DNA of 18,624 bases from Deltaproteobacteria bacterium (GTDB lineage Bacteria; Desulfobacterota_B; Binatia; UBA9968). Location: the NCBI GenBank assembly GCA_005879255.1, contig VBKY01000128.1:1-18624 (forward strand), given 5' to 3'. Below are positions 1-8,170 of the stretch, piece after piece. The stretch's first letter is position 1. Every line of letters starts with the position of its first letter. Under the pieces are notes generated by a model. The model saw only the letters and a program-made list of their open reading frames with translations. It was not told the origin of the DNA and did no database searches. The position numbers were made by a program, and so were the translations under genes.

Positions 1-30
1 CCAGTTTAGCACAAATTTTCTCGAAGCTAA

Positions 31-984
31 TTACTTGGTGCCGATTACCAGCGACGAGGTGAGCGGAAATGGCAACTCGATTTGTTCGACCCTTGACAGG
101 CCAGCGCCTTCCATCCAAGCTCGAACTTCATTGAAGCTGTAACAGCGCCCGCCATCGGTTGTGAGCAGCATGAGCAGGCTAAAGATTGCCCCCACGGCTG
201 GGTTGGCACGGCTGTCGTCGAGGATGTGATCTTTGATGATCAATCGTCCCAATGGTTTGAGATGATTGGCAAGCTTCTGGATGAGGGACCGATTATTGTC
301 GTAATCTTCACCATGAATAATGTTCGACAAGAAAATGAGATCATAGTCTCCTGGGATCGCGTCCTTTCGATAGTCGCCGGGGATTAAACGAATTCGCTCT
401 TCCATCCCGGCTTCGCGAACAAAGCGTTGGGTGATGTTTAGCGTTGCCGGTAAATCGATAATCGCGGCGCGAAGGTTGGGAAATCTTCTGCACAGCGCGA
501 TGGGGTAGGTCGCTGGTCCGGAACCGACATCGAGGAGTTCGCTGACTGTCTCCCAATTAAGCGTATTGGCCATCAGGTCCGCGTCACCCCGTGCGTTGAC
601 GAGCGAATCCATCGCCTTGATGAAGATCTCGGTTTCGTTGACATCGTCCTGATACATGTTGGGCGGCCGCACCGGTTTGCCAGAGCGAATCGCGTCAGGA
701 AGTTTTTCCCAGCAATTCCACAACGAAGAGTCAAAACGGATCATGCCGCCGACGTAATTGGGCGAGCTAACAAGCAAATAGCGCTTGGAGATATCTGCCA
801 ATGAAAAACTTTCGGATTGTTTATACTCAGCGGCTTGCGGATGCAACTCGCGTGATGTCGCGATTGCGACGGCGCCCGAGGGTGAAGCTTCCAGCGCATC
901 GAAGATACCCAGTTCGACGGCCGTTTGCACGATCCGGGCTTCGACATGGCCGCTGGCCAGACTCATGAGATCAGAAAAATTCAT
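31..984 (-). CDS. SAM-dependent O-methyltransferase, family 2 (dimerisation domain possibly damaged)
   Basis: This 317-residue protein looks like a class I SAM-dependent methyltransferase of the O-methyltransferase family 2 type (hydroxyneurosporene/acetylserotonin methyltransferase-like). SAM motif I is LDVGSGPATY at residues 151-160. An acidic residue for the ribose lies in IIDLP (D178), GDYRKD is at 203-208, and SNIIHGEDYD (H224) sits where the family has its catalytic-site segment. The N-terminus (MNFSDLMSLASGHVEARIV, then TAVELGIFDAL) is the usual start of the winged-helix dimerisation domain. After HPQAAE (48-53) the text jumps straight to YKQSESFSLADI; the hydrophobic helix normally found there (of the kind LLNALVALGLL, about 12 residues) is absent. 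The reading frame is kept. It is the last gene of the minus-strand block in this window, behind a 214-base repeat-bearing gap. The substrate cannot be told from sequence. Confidence 0.82.
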   Translation of the reverse strand: MNFSDLMSLASGHVEARIVQTAVELGIFDALEASPSGAVAIATSRELHPQAAEYKQSESFSLADISKRYLLVSSPNYVGGMIRFDSSLWNCWEKLPDAIRSGKPVRPPNMYQDDVNETEIFIKAMDSLVNARGDADLMANTLNWETVSELLDVGSGPATYPIALCRRFPNLRAAIIDLPATLNITQRFVREAGMEERIRLIPGDYRKDAIPGDYDLIFLSNIIHGEDYDNNRSLIQKLANHLKPLGRLIIKDHILDDSRANPAVGAIFSLLMLLTTDGGRCYSFNEVRAWMEGAGLSRVEQIELPFPLTSSLVIGTK

Positions 985-1198
985 GCGAATCCAACGTCTG
1001 GTTTTAGGAGTTCGATAAATCGGCTGCCGCTAACGAGACATCGCCTTACCAATGGAAAAGATTTCTCGCTCCGCTCGAAAGGATTTCTCCCTTTGGTCGA
1101 AATGACACTTTTAACTCGATGGTCTCACGTGTCATCGCCCAGGAGCAGAGCGACCGAGGAATCAACTTCTTGGGCGGGCGGATTTAGGAACGTCCGCG
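985..1198. repeat. Intergenic element: tandem 21-mer plus large imperfect inverted repeat
   Basis: This gap between two minus-strand genes holds a composite element. Two 21-base copies lie almost head to tail at 1060-1080 and 1082-1102 (both begin GATTTCTC and end TCGAAA; 17 of 21 positions agree). The second runs into ATGACAC (1102-1108), which is answered by GTGTCAT (1129-1135). Beyond it, 1141-1163 (AGGAGCAGAGCGACCGAGGA then ATC) is an imperfect reverse complement of the 1060-1075 copy. The whole could fold into a long interrupted hairpin. It resembles the dispersed CGCTCCGCTCG-type palindromic elements common between genes in many bacteria. No gene is seen here. Being 3' of the regulator gene, it may also help end transcription, although no T-run follows. 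Confidence 0.5.
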
Positions 1199-2644
1199 CT
1201 AGAGTTTTTCGATGATGCGGTAACTGCGGCTCTTGGGCTTGAGCGGCGCGACGATGCCGTTTTTGACCATCGAGCGAATTTCTCTGTAAGCCGTATCGCG
1301 ATCGACTTCGGCGAATTTTTCATATTCTGCCGTCGAAAATGTCTTGCCATGACAGTAAGCGTACGCCAGCAGCCGTCGTTGGCGTACGTTGATCTGCGAC
1401 GTGCCGAATTGGTTCAGCCACCTGAGCGTCGTATCGTCGTAAATCGGCGAATTGCGCAGCGTGACGGAGAAAATAAAACCGTCGGCGGCCAACTCGGGCG
1501 GATGAAGACCATGGTTTTCCATCTCCTGAAACATGCGCGGAATGCCTTCGCCGATTTCGCGCAGGTAACCGAGATCGGCCAGCACCCGGACCATGAGCGG
1601 ATTGCGCGAAAAATGAACAGTCTTTTGATGTCTCAATTGTTCGAGCGTTACCGGCGCGGGCGGTAAACCGGGACTGCGCACGGTGATGTGATCATCGAAC
1701 ATCCACACCTCGATGGAAGTGCCGGTCAAGCTGTAATCCCGGTGCGCTACTGCGTTGACAAGCGCCTCCTGCCAAGCGAAGGTTGGATACTCGAGCCGTT
1801 CGCGAAAGAAAAGATCGTGCAGTATCGTGCGCTCGCGAATATGTTCTTTGATCCGGCCAACCGCTTCGTCGATCAGGCGTACCAGAGGCGCTTCGAAACG
1901 AATCCGCTTGACCACGTTGAGCGAGCGACCGTGCTGCCGTTCCGTGCCTTCGTATTTGACGAAATCGATACCGGCGCGCGGGTGCCAGCGCGGCGGGTCT
2001 TTGGCGAATAAAAGTAACGCCGCCATATTGGGACACGGGATCGCACGGGAATGATCGAGCAAATGATACGTCTGACTCAACGCCGCCTGAGGCTCATGTC
2101 CCTTTTGTCCTTTGTCGACAAAACTCTGGATTAGATCGGTGTCTAGATCGAACCAGGTCGCGTTGAGCGCCTGTTGGCGTTCGTAGAAAACATTCTTCTT
2201 AGCCTCTTTGAGCGAGTGAATCTGCTCCGCTTGTAATGATGCGGTTTCCGCGGCGATCCGATAAAAGGATCGGCCACCGGCGATTCGATAAATCTCCAAT
2301 CCGGACGCGACTTCGAACTTGAGGAGCTGCAAATTACCGAGCCGAACTTTTTCGCAAGATGCGCTGAGCTCGGGCCGAATCAGATGCTGCGGCGCTTGGA
2401 TGAGAGTCTGGAGCTCGTCGTGATTGTAGGGAATCCCGGTGACGCTTTTGTCTGGCTCGACGCCAACTAGAACGGTTCCGCCGTCGGCATTGGCCATTCC
2501 GGACAGTAGCCGCACGATCTCGCGGGCAAGATCTTCTTCACGCTTTTTTTGCCCTACCCCGCGGCGATACTCGTGCGCGCTGACAAAATCGAGAAATTGG
2601 CCGCGCTCCTGTTTGAGGAGCAGTCCGATTTCCTCTGCCTGCAT
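1199..2644 (-). CDS. Putative transcriptional regulator, AlbA_2 (Schlafen-type) plus GHKL ATPase domain plus winged helix
   Basis: This 481-residue protein has the architecture of the family often labelled 'ATP-dependent DNA helicase RecG-like' or 'putative DNA-binding protein', although it has no helicase motifs. An AlbA_2/Schlafen-type domain covers about residues 5-140 (IVRLLSGMANADGGTVLVGV is its hallmark: a conserved N-A-x-GG turn followed by a strand). A HATPase_c_4-like segment follows at about 293-380: EALVNAVAHRDYS carries the GHKL N-box-like Asn, and later come SPG and REIGEGIPRMF. The C-terminal 60 residues (about 420-478) look like a winged helix. The usual role is thought to be transcription control; target and ligand are unknown. 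ATG at 2644 was chosen over an in-frame GTG at 2653, which has no visible Shine-Dalgarno; neither site is strong. It lies 3' of the peptidase with a 124-base gap, so it may have its own promoter. Confidence 0.8.
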   Translation of the reverse strand: MQAEEIGLLLKQERGQFLDFVSAHEYRRGVGQKKREEDLAREIVRLLSGMANADGGTVLVGVEPDKSVTGIPYNHDELQTLIQAPQHLIRPELSASCEKVRLGNLQLLKFEVASGLEIYRIAGGRSFYRIAAETASLQAEQIHSLKEAKKNVFYERQQALNATWFDLDTDLIQSFVDKGQKGHEPQAALSQTYHLLDHSRAIPCPNMAALLLFAKDPPRWHPRAGIDFVKYEGTERQHGRSLNVVKRIRFEAPLVRLIDEAVGRIKEHIRERTILHDLFFRERLEYPTFAWQEALVNAVAHRDYSLTGTSIEVWMFDDHITVRSPGLPPAPVTLEQLRHQKTVHFSRNPLMVRVLADLGYLREIGEGIPRMFQEMENHGLHPPELAADGFIFSVTLRNSPIYDDTTLRWLNQFGTSQINVRQRRLLAYAYCHGKTFSTAEYEKFAEVDRDTAYREIRSMVKNGIVAPLKPKSRSYRIIEKL

Positions 2645-2777
2645 AGTCTTCACTTACGGTCGAGAATTGTAATCTTGCGAAAATACTGGCTTCTACGTTC
2701 GCGTGTTTTCAAACTTGCGCTTGCACATTAGGGGTAAAGAGTAAGTGGGGTCACGCCTGGCTCCTCACGATTCACGC

Positions 2778-3932
2778 TTACGATATTCCCCCAGCGGCGT
2801 TAAGCTTGACAATCTCGAGCACCATTTGCGCCGATCGATTAAGGTCCCTCAGATCGAGCCACTCGTTGACCGTATGAATATCGCGCATGCCGGTGGAAAG
2901 ATTGGCCACCACGAGACCCTTTTGATTGAGCACATTGGCGTCGCAGCCGCCGCCCGTCGCGAGCGTTTTCACTTCCAGTTTCAGACTTCTTGCCGCGGCG
3001 TGCACGAGTTTGACAATGGGCGCGCTCTCCGGCACGTCCATGCGGTCATAGTCGCGTTCAATTTTCGCTTCGACCTTAGCACTATGCCGCTTACCGTCCA
3101 ATTCCAGCACATGGCGCGCCGCAGCGTCTTCAAGACAGTGCTTCATATGCTCGGTCTGCCGATTAAGCTTCTCTTCGCTGTGGCTACGCGCTTCGCCTCG
3201 CAGAATCACGTGATTGGGTACGATATTCACCTCCATGCCGCCTTCGACGACACCGATGTTGGCTGTAGTTTCATCATCGATGCGGCCGAGGCGCATCTGG
3301 GCAATGCCTTCTGCGGCAACTTTGATCGCGTTGATGCCTTTTTCCGGACAGACGCCGGCATGGGCTTCAAGACCAAGGACGCGAAATTCCATGCGATTGG
3401 CGGCCGGCGCTTTGGTGAACAGAAAACCTACGGAATCACTGTCGAGCACCAGACCCGTACGCGCGCGCAGCCTGCCGACGTCGAGACACTTGGCGCCGAT
3501 CAGTCCTGCTTCCTCGCAGATCGTGAAAACCACGTCGATGTCACTGCACGGCAGCCGATTCTCTTGCATCACCCGCATCACCTCGCAGATGATCGCCACG
3601 CCGCTCTTGTCATCGCCGCCGAGGACGGTGCGGCCGTTCGTGCGCAGAATATCGCCGTCCAGTACCGGCACGATACCTTCACCGGGGACAACCGTGTCCA
3701 TGTGCGCGGACAGCAGCAGCGCCTGAGCATTCTGAGCGTACCCGGAAAAATGGGCGATTAGGTTACCGACATTGCCGCCGACTTTTTCACCGGCGTCATC
3801 GATCGAAACGGTGGCGCCGAGCGCTTCCATCTCACTCTTGAGCCGCATGGCCACGTCGTACTCTTTGCGCGAGAGGCTGTCGATCTTGATGAGCTCGATC
3901 AACAAATTTTTGAGACGCTCTTGATTGATCAA
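2778..3932 (-). CDS. M20-family metallopeptidase, PepT-like
   Basis: This 384-residue protein is a di-zinc M20 peptidase of the tripeptidase T-like type. The metal and catalytic residues can all be picked out: H77 and D79 in SAHMDTV, bridging D107 in LGGDDKSG, catalytic E140 and metal E141 in CEEAG, D164 in VLDSD, and H353 in HTVNEW. The central AHAGVCPEKGINAI segment is the lid/dimerisation domain signature. It probably acts in the cytoplasm on short peptides. The start is a TTG codon at 3932: there is no in-frame ATG or GTG nearby upstream, and MINQERLKNLLIELIKIDS is the usual start of the family. AGTGAG a few bases upstream is a plausible ribosome-binding site. It follows the thiolase with a 48-base gap and is probably co-transcribed, though no metabolic link to acyl-CoA is evident. 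Confidence 0.9.
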   Translation of the reverse strand: MINQERLKNLLIELIKIDSLSRKEYDVAMRLKSEMEALGATVSIDDAGEKVGGNVGNLIAHFSGYAQNAQALLLSAHMDTVVPGEGIVPVLDGDILRTNGRTVLGGDDKSGVAIICEVMRVMQENRLPCSDIDVVFTICEEAGLIGAKCLDVGRLRARTGLVLDSDSVGFLFTKAPAANRMEFRVLGLEAHAGVCPEKGINAIKVAAEGIAQMRLGRIDDETTANIGVVEGGMEVNIVPNHVILRGEARSHSEEKLNRQTEHMKHCLEDAAARHVLELDGKRHSAKVEAKIERDYDRMDVPESAPIVKLVHAAARSLKLEVKTLATGGGCDANVLNQKGLVVANLSTGMRDIHTVNEWLDLRDLNRSAQMVLEIVKLNAAGGIS

Positions 3933-3980
3933 GGTATGCTCACTTTGGTTTACGTCGTGATGCTCAAGGGAAACAATTCT

Positions 3981-5168
3981 TCAATTGATCTCATATTCTG
4001 CGTTTTCAATCAGTAACGCGATCCCCTGTCCGCCGCCGATGCAGGCGCTGCCAATGCCGTAGCGTGCGCCTCGATTCTTTAATTCTTGCGCTAAGGTCAA
4101 GGCAATACGAGTCCCTGTTGCGCCTAGGGGATGACCGAACGCAATCGCGCCGCCATTGACGTTCACTCGCTCGCGATTTAACCCAAGCTCTTTCTCAACG
4201 GCAAGATACTGCGCTGCAAAAGCTTCGTTAATCTCGATCAAGTCCATTTGATCCAGAGTCAACTCCGCCCGCTGCAGCGCAGCCCGAATCGCTGTCACGG
4301 GACCGATCCCCATGATGCTGGGATCGCATCCCGTGATACCCCAGGCGACGATTCGTGCGAGAGGCGCTATTCCGCTTTCCCATGCCTTCTCTTCGGTCGT
4401 CAGAATAACCGCGGCGGCGCCGTCGCAAATTCCACTGGCGTTTCCTGCGGTCACGACTCCTTCCTCCTTAAAAACGGGTGGAAGAGCGGCTAAACCTTTC
4501 AATGTCGTGTCGGGCCGAGGATATTCGTCTCGAATTAGAACGTCCTCTATAGGCATAATTTCTTCGCTTAGCCGGCCAGATTCTTGGGCAGCGCGAGTTC
4601 TCATCTGGCTCTGAAAGGCATACTGATCAGCTTCCGCGCGGGTGATGCCATATTGGGAGGCGAGATTTTCGGCAGTCAGGGCCATGGACAGATTGCAGTA
4701 GCTGTCTGTGAGAGCGCTCCATAACAAATCTTCCAGTTGCCCTTTGCCGAGTGAAATTCCCCAGCGCGCCCCTCGGATCACATGAGGAGCTTGGCTCATG
4801 CTTTCCGTGCCGCCCGCCAGCACGATCTCGGCTTCGCCGAGACGCAACATTTGGGCGCCGCTAATGATAGACTGAAATCCCGACCCGCAGAGGCGGTTCA
4901 TCGCGAGTGCTGGAGTGGATTGTGCCGCGCCGGCGCGTAGGCCGACGTGGCGCGCCAAGTAAATGGCGTCCGAGCTGGTTTGGAGCGCGTTTCCGAAAAT
5001 AACGTGCTCGATATCCGTCGGTGAAATGCCGGCTCTGGCTATTGTTGCTTGGGCGGCAAAGACCCCGAGATCCGTCGCCGTATGATCTTTCAAAGCGCCG
5101 CCAAACTTTCCGAAGGGTGTCCGCGCCCCGGATAAAATGACGCTTGTTCTCTTTCTGGATCCGCCCAT
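3981..5168 (-). CDS. Thiolase family protein (acetyl-CoA C-acyltransferase)
   Basis: This is a full-length 395-residue thiolase. The nucleophile C94 lies in [10 protein letters not shown], the NEAFA motif is present, the catalytic His is H346 in [14 protein letters not shown], and the acid/base Cys is C376 in [15 protein letters not shown] and LTAENLA are typical of degradative acetoacetyl-/3-ketoacyl-CoA thiolases. Such enzymes cleave acetoacetyl-CoA or 3-ketoacyl-CoA with CoA, or run in reverse as a Claisen condensation. Sequence alone does not settle direction or chain length. It is the first gene of the minus-strand block and is divergent from the 3-hydroxyacyl-CoA dehydrogenase, which makes the preceding step. 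A second thiolase lies at 9931-11109; the two are clearly different proteins, not a recent duplication. No convincing Shine-Dalgarno precedes the ATG. Confidence 0.93.
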   Translation of the reverse strand: MGGSRKRTSVILSGARTPFGKFGGALKDHTATDLGVFAAQATIARAGISPTDIEHVIFGNALQTSSDAIYLARHVGLRAGAAQSTPALAMNRLCGSGFQSIISGAQMLRLGEAEIVLAGGTESMSQAPHVIRGARWGISLGKGQLEDLLWSALTDSYCNLSMALTAENLASQYGITRAEADQYAFQSQMRTRAAQESGRLSEEIMPIEDVLIRDEYPRPDTTLKGLAALPPVFKEEGVVTAGNASGICDGAAAVILTTEEKAWESGIAPLARIVAWGITGCDPSIMGIGPVTAIRAALQRAELTLDQMDLIEINEAFAAQYLAVEKELGLNRERVNVNGGAIAFGHPLGATGTRIALTLAQELKNRGARYGIGSACIGGGQGIALLIENAEYEIN

Positions 5169-5180
5169 GAATAGAAGCTA

Positions 5181-5196
5181 ACACGGAAATCTGTGT
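5181..5196. promoter_or_regulatory. Imperfect dyad in the divergent thiolase / hydroxyacyl-CoA dehydrogenase gap
   Basis: The 16 bases ACACGGAAATCTGTGT have six of eight complementary pairs around their centre. They sit 12 bases upstream of the thiolase ATG in the 113-base divergent gap (5169-5281). This is a reasonable size for a dimeric repressor site or a short leader hairpin. No regulator gene lies next to it in this gap, so the assignment is speculative. Confidence 0.2.
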
Positions 5197-5269
5197 TGAG
5201 GCAATTTAATAGTGGCGGTGGTCTTTGGCGCCGGTAGAAAAATGGCTGGCATTCGGTTAATCATAAAAA

Positions 5270-5276
5270 GGGGTGG
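5270..5276 (+). promoter_or_regulatory. Ribosome-binding site deciding the dehydrogenase start
   Basis: GGGGTGG lies five bases before ATG at 5282. An in-frame GTG at 5273 falls inside this purine run, so it is more likely to be part of the binding site than the start codon. This argues for a 308-residue protein beginning MPSEIRKVGVIG. Confidence 0.55.
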
Positions 5277-5281
5277 AACTT

Positions 5282-6208
5282 ATGCCATCGGAGATTCGCA
5301 AAGTTGGGGTCATTGGAATTGGGCTCATGGGCAGTGGCATTGCCCAGGTGGCCGCGACGCGAGGCTTCGATACGCGGGTCGTGGATGTCAGTTCGGAAAT
5401 CTTAGAGAAAGGAATGCGGCGCATCGGAGAAAGCCTGGAACGACTCGTTCACAGTTACGAGAAATCCGGCAGCAAGACCGGAACTTCAGCCGAAGAAAAG
5501 GAGCACATCCTTACGCGCATCCGAACTTCAACCGACCGAAGCGACCTATTAGAGTGCGACATAATCATTGAGGCCGTCGTGGAAAACGAGGCCGCGAAAA
5601 GAGAGATCATTTCCGCATTGTCCCGTATGGGCTACCAGGAGACATTGGTTTCCAACACCTCGTCGATTTCCATCACCCGCCTCGCGAGCGTTTACGCGTA
5701 TCCGGATCGTTTCATGGGGATGCACTTCATGAATCCAGTGCCGGTTCAGCCGGGCTGCGAACTCATTCGAGGGTTGCTGACCTCCAACGAGACCTGGGAA
5801 ACAGTTACTGCTTTCGGTTACGAATTAGGCAAAGAACCAATCTTTGCGGAGGACAAGGCTGGCTTCGGCATCAACCGCATGTTCGTACCTTTCCTGATGG
5901 AGGCGGTGAAAGTCGTCGAGGAGGGAATCATGAGTTGCGAGGACGCGGACAAAACCACGCGCTGCCTGGGCCACAAGATGGGACCCATAACGACTCTAGA
6001 TTTTGTCGGATTGGATACGACGCTTGCCATTGCCGAGGTTTTGCAAAAGGAACTTGGACCGAGCTATCGAGCTCCGGATCTCCTAGGGAAACTGGTGACC
6101 GCGGGGTTCTACGGCATGAAGAATGGCAAGGGATTTTATCTCTGGGACCAGGGCAAGCAGATTGGCGTCAATCCAGCGGTGGCGCGCTATCGGCGAAAAC
6201 CACTGTAG
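5282..6208 (+). CDS. 3-hydroxyacyl-CoA dehydrogenase (3-hydroxybutyryl-CoA dehydrogenase type)
   Basis: This 308-residue single-function NAD(P)-dependent dehydrogenase would oxidise (S)-3-hydroxyacyl-CoA to 3-ketoacyl-CoA, the step before thiolase. The N-terminal Rossmann fold begins VGVIGIGLMGSGIAQ (8-22) with D35 as the likely ribose-binding acid. SNTSSISI (124-131) gives the catalytic-site Ser and Asn. The catalytic His-Glu pair fits H148 and E160 (HFMNPVPV, then CELIRG), with the same spacing of 12 as the human enzyme. The helical C-terminal domain has MGPITTLDFVGLDT and ends GFYGMKNGKGFYLW, the family signature. Its length matches the 280-310 residue family, with no fused hydratase. It stands alone on the plus strand, divergent from a thiolase and convergent with E2. 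Butyryl-chain specificity is inferred from size and context. Confidence 0.93.
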   Translation: MPSEIRKVGVIGIGLMGSGIAQVAATRGFDTRVVDVSSEILEKGMRRIGESLERLVHSYEKSGSKTGTSAEEKEHILTRIRTSTDRSDLLECDIIIEAVVENEAAKREIISALSRMGYQETLVSNTSSISITRLASVYAYPDRFMGMHFMNPVPVQPGCELIRGLLTSNETWETVTAFGYELGKEPIFAEDKAGFGINRMFVPFLMEAVKVVEEGIMSCEDADKTTRCLGHKMGPITTLDFVGLDTTLAIAEVLQKELGPSYRAPDLLGKLVTAGFYGMKNGKGFYLWDQGKQIGVNPAVARYRRKPL

Positions 6209-6312
6209 CGCCTCATGGTTGTCCTATATAAGGCTTCACCGATCAACGTCGTGAAATTAAAATGCATGTCGCGGCCCGCGTCGTAGACTCTCATGAGCCG
6301 AAAAGTTGTCGC

Positions 6313-7509
6313 TTATTTGCCCTCGATCAGCATCAAATTTGGATCTTCAAGGTGTCGGATCACGACGTTGAGAAAACGGGCTGCCTCCACGCCATCGACG
6401 ACGCGATGATCAAACGCAAGGGAAAGCGGCATAATCCTGCGGACCATCACCTGACCGTCTTTGACGACCGGCCGATCTTGAATCTTGCCGATACCAAGGA
6501 TCCCGACCTCAGGATAATTGATGATCGGAGTTCCATAGGTTGCGCCGATAACGCCGTAGTTAGTAATCGTAAAGGTGCTTCCCCGAAGCTCCGCAAGATC
6601 AAGGGTCCGATGTCTTGCCTTTTCGGCCAGGGCGCTGATCTCTTTCGCGAGATCAAGAATGTTTTTCTGATCGGCGTGCTTGATCGCAAACACCATCAGC
6701 CCGTCGGGCGTATCGACTGCGATGCCGATATTGTAATATTTCTTGACTACAATCTGCTGCTTTTCGTCATCGAGCGTGGCGTTAAGGTAGGGATGCACTT
6801 TGAGCGCCGAGAGGGCTGCCTTAATGACAAAGGGCAGATAGGTGAGCCTGATGCCTTTTTCCGCGGCGACTTGTTTTTCTTTTATCCGGACAGTTTCTAA
6901 ATCGGATATGTCCGCGTCCTCCCAGATCGTGACATCCGGCACGCGCTGCCGAGCCTCTTGCATCCGTTTCGCTATGGTTCGGCGCAGTCCGCGCAGAGGA
7001 ATTCTTTCGAGCGCACCGTAAGAGTCAGTGCCGGTTGGTTCCTCCGTGGGTTTCTTTGCCACCGCCTGCTCGACGTCTTCTCTCGTGATTCTTCCTTCCG
7101 GACCAGTGCCACGAATTATCGCCAAATCGACATTTAGTTTTTTTGCTAGGGCGCGAACCGCAGGCGTTGCCTTAACCGGCGCCGGTATCTCTACGGCTTC
7201 CTCATCGCTGAGAGAGCCGACCACGGTGCCGCTATCTGCCGTCTGCGGTGACGGAGAGAGCTGACTCTCCCCATCTTCATCGACGCTCACCAAGAGCTCG
7301 CCAACTTTGACGATCTCTCCTTCGCCGCAATGCAGCTTGGTCACTTTACCCGTATGCGGAGAGTGCAGGGTGACGATAGCCTTGGCGGTCTCGATTTCCA
7401 CTAGATCCTGATCTTCTTTGACCCAAGCGCCTTCGGCGACTAGCCACTTGACGATCTCCGCTTCACTGATGCCCTCGCCAACATCGGGTAGATGGAATTC
7501 CTTGATCAT
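6313..7509 (-). CDS. 2-oxoacid dehydrogenase E2 component (dihydrolipoamide acyltransferase)
   Basis: This 398-residue E2 core carries one lipoyl domain (residues 1 to about 80) with lipoylated K43 in ETAKA, where the usual motif is ETDKA. A Pro/Ala/Glu linker follows, then a peripheral subunit-binding domain (ATPAVRALAKKL through GRITREDVEQAV, about 113-150), a second linker, and the catalytic acyltransferase domain from about 170. The active-site motif HRVVDG is intact with H368 and D372. NYGVIGATYGTPIINYPEVGILGIG is closer to pyruvate-type than to mammalian branched-chain E2, but bacterial enzymes mix these features. E2 transfers the acyl group from lipoate to CoA. It is the last gene of E1-alpha/E1-beta/E2, 22 bases after E1-beta. 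No lipoamide dehydrogenase (E3) is in the window, so E3 must come from elsewhere. From context I favour branched-chain 2-oxoacids; pyruvate is the alternative. Confidence 0.93.
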   Translation of the reverse strand: MIKEFHLPDVGEGISEAEIVKWLVAEGAWVKEDQDLVEIETAKAIVTLHSPHTGKVTKLHCGEGEIVKVGELLVSVDEDGESQLSPSPQTADSGTVVGSLSDEEAVEIPAPVKATPAVRALAKKLNVDLAIIRGTGPEGRITREDVEQAVAKKPTEEPTGTDSYGALERIPLRGLRRTIAKRMQEARQRVPDVTIWEDADISDLETVRIKEKQVAAEKGIRLTYLPFVIKAALSALKVHPYLNATLDDEKQQIVVKKYYNIGIAVDTPDGLMVFAIKHADQKNILDLAKEISALAEKARHRTLDLAELRGSTFTITNYGVIGATYGTPIINYPEVGILGIGKIQDRPVVKDGQVMVRRIMPLSLAFDHRVVDGVEAARFLNVVIRHLEDPNLMLIEGK

Positions 7510-7531
7510 CGCGGTTCTTTCTCAGAGGGGA

Positions 7532-8170
7532 TTAGGCGTTCATGACTCGATCGATCGCCTGAGCAACTCTGCTGGCGTTCGGGAGAAAATGCTGCTCCAG
7601 TTTTGGCAGGGGCATGACCGTGTCAAATCCGGTCACCCTTTCCACCGGGGCTTCCAGATACAACAAGGCCTTCTCGTTGATGCGGGCTATGACTTCGGCT
7701 GCGACGCCGCAGCTTCGCGGCGCCTCGTGGACGATAACGGCTCTGTTGGTTTTTTTCACGGACTCGATAATCGCAGTGTCGTCGAGAGGCGAGAGCGTAC
7801 GCAGATCTAGAACCTCAGAGCTAATTCCCCGGTCCGCCATGAGCTTCGCGCCTTGGAGCGCTACCTGTAGCATGGCGCCCCAGGCGATCAGCGTGACGTT
7901 GTTACCTTCTATGACGACCCTGGAACGACCGAGCGGGATTAAATACTCTTCCTCCGGAACCTCTTCGCGAATGGATCGGTAAATTCTTTTCGGTTCCATA
8001 TAGACCACCGGGTCGGGATCGCGAATGGCTGAAAGTAATAATCCTTTCGCTTCGTACGGCGTAGATGGTACAACGACTTTCAGTCCCGGCGTATGGACGA
8101 AGTAAGCCTCATTGCTTTCCGAATGGTGCTCGGGCGCGTGGATGCCGCCGCCGTAAGGCACGCGGATCAC
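7532..8170 (-). CDS. E1-beta C-terminal fragment (212 codons from an in-frame GTG)
   Basis: This is the remainder of E1-beta: VPYGGGIHAPEHHSES with the active-site His region, GLKVVVPSTPYEAKGLLLSAIRDPDPVVYMEPKRIYR, and the C-terminal transketolase domain (ALLYLEAPVERVTGFDT, to the end). The GTG at 8170 is only the first start codon in this frame; homology extends upstream of it to about 8191. It overlaps the N-terminal fragment by four bases, which could in principle allow re-initiation, but the missing segment would still be absent. Confidence 0.7.
   Translation of the reverse strand: MIRVPYGGGIHAPEHHSESNEAYFVHTPGLKVVVPSTPYEAKGLLLSAIRDPDPVVYMEPKRIYRSIREEVPEEEYLIPLGRSRVVIEGNNVTLIAWGAMLQVALQGAKLMADRGISSEVLDLRTLSPLDDTAIIESVKKTNRAVIVHEAPRSCGVAAEVIARINEKALLYLEAPVERVTGFDTVMPLPKLEQHFLPNASRVAQAIDRVMNA

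Noticed and set aside
2745..3761. Long plus-strand frame (338 codons) opposite the M20 peptidase
   Set aside because: It lies wholly antisense to a gene with all metal ligands in place; its translation is His/Arg-rich with no recognisable motif and it has no ribosome-binding site.
6262..6900. Plus-strand frame (212 codons) opposite E2
   Set aside because: It is antisense to the conserved E2 catalytic domain; shadow frame.
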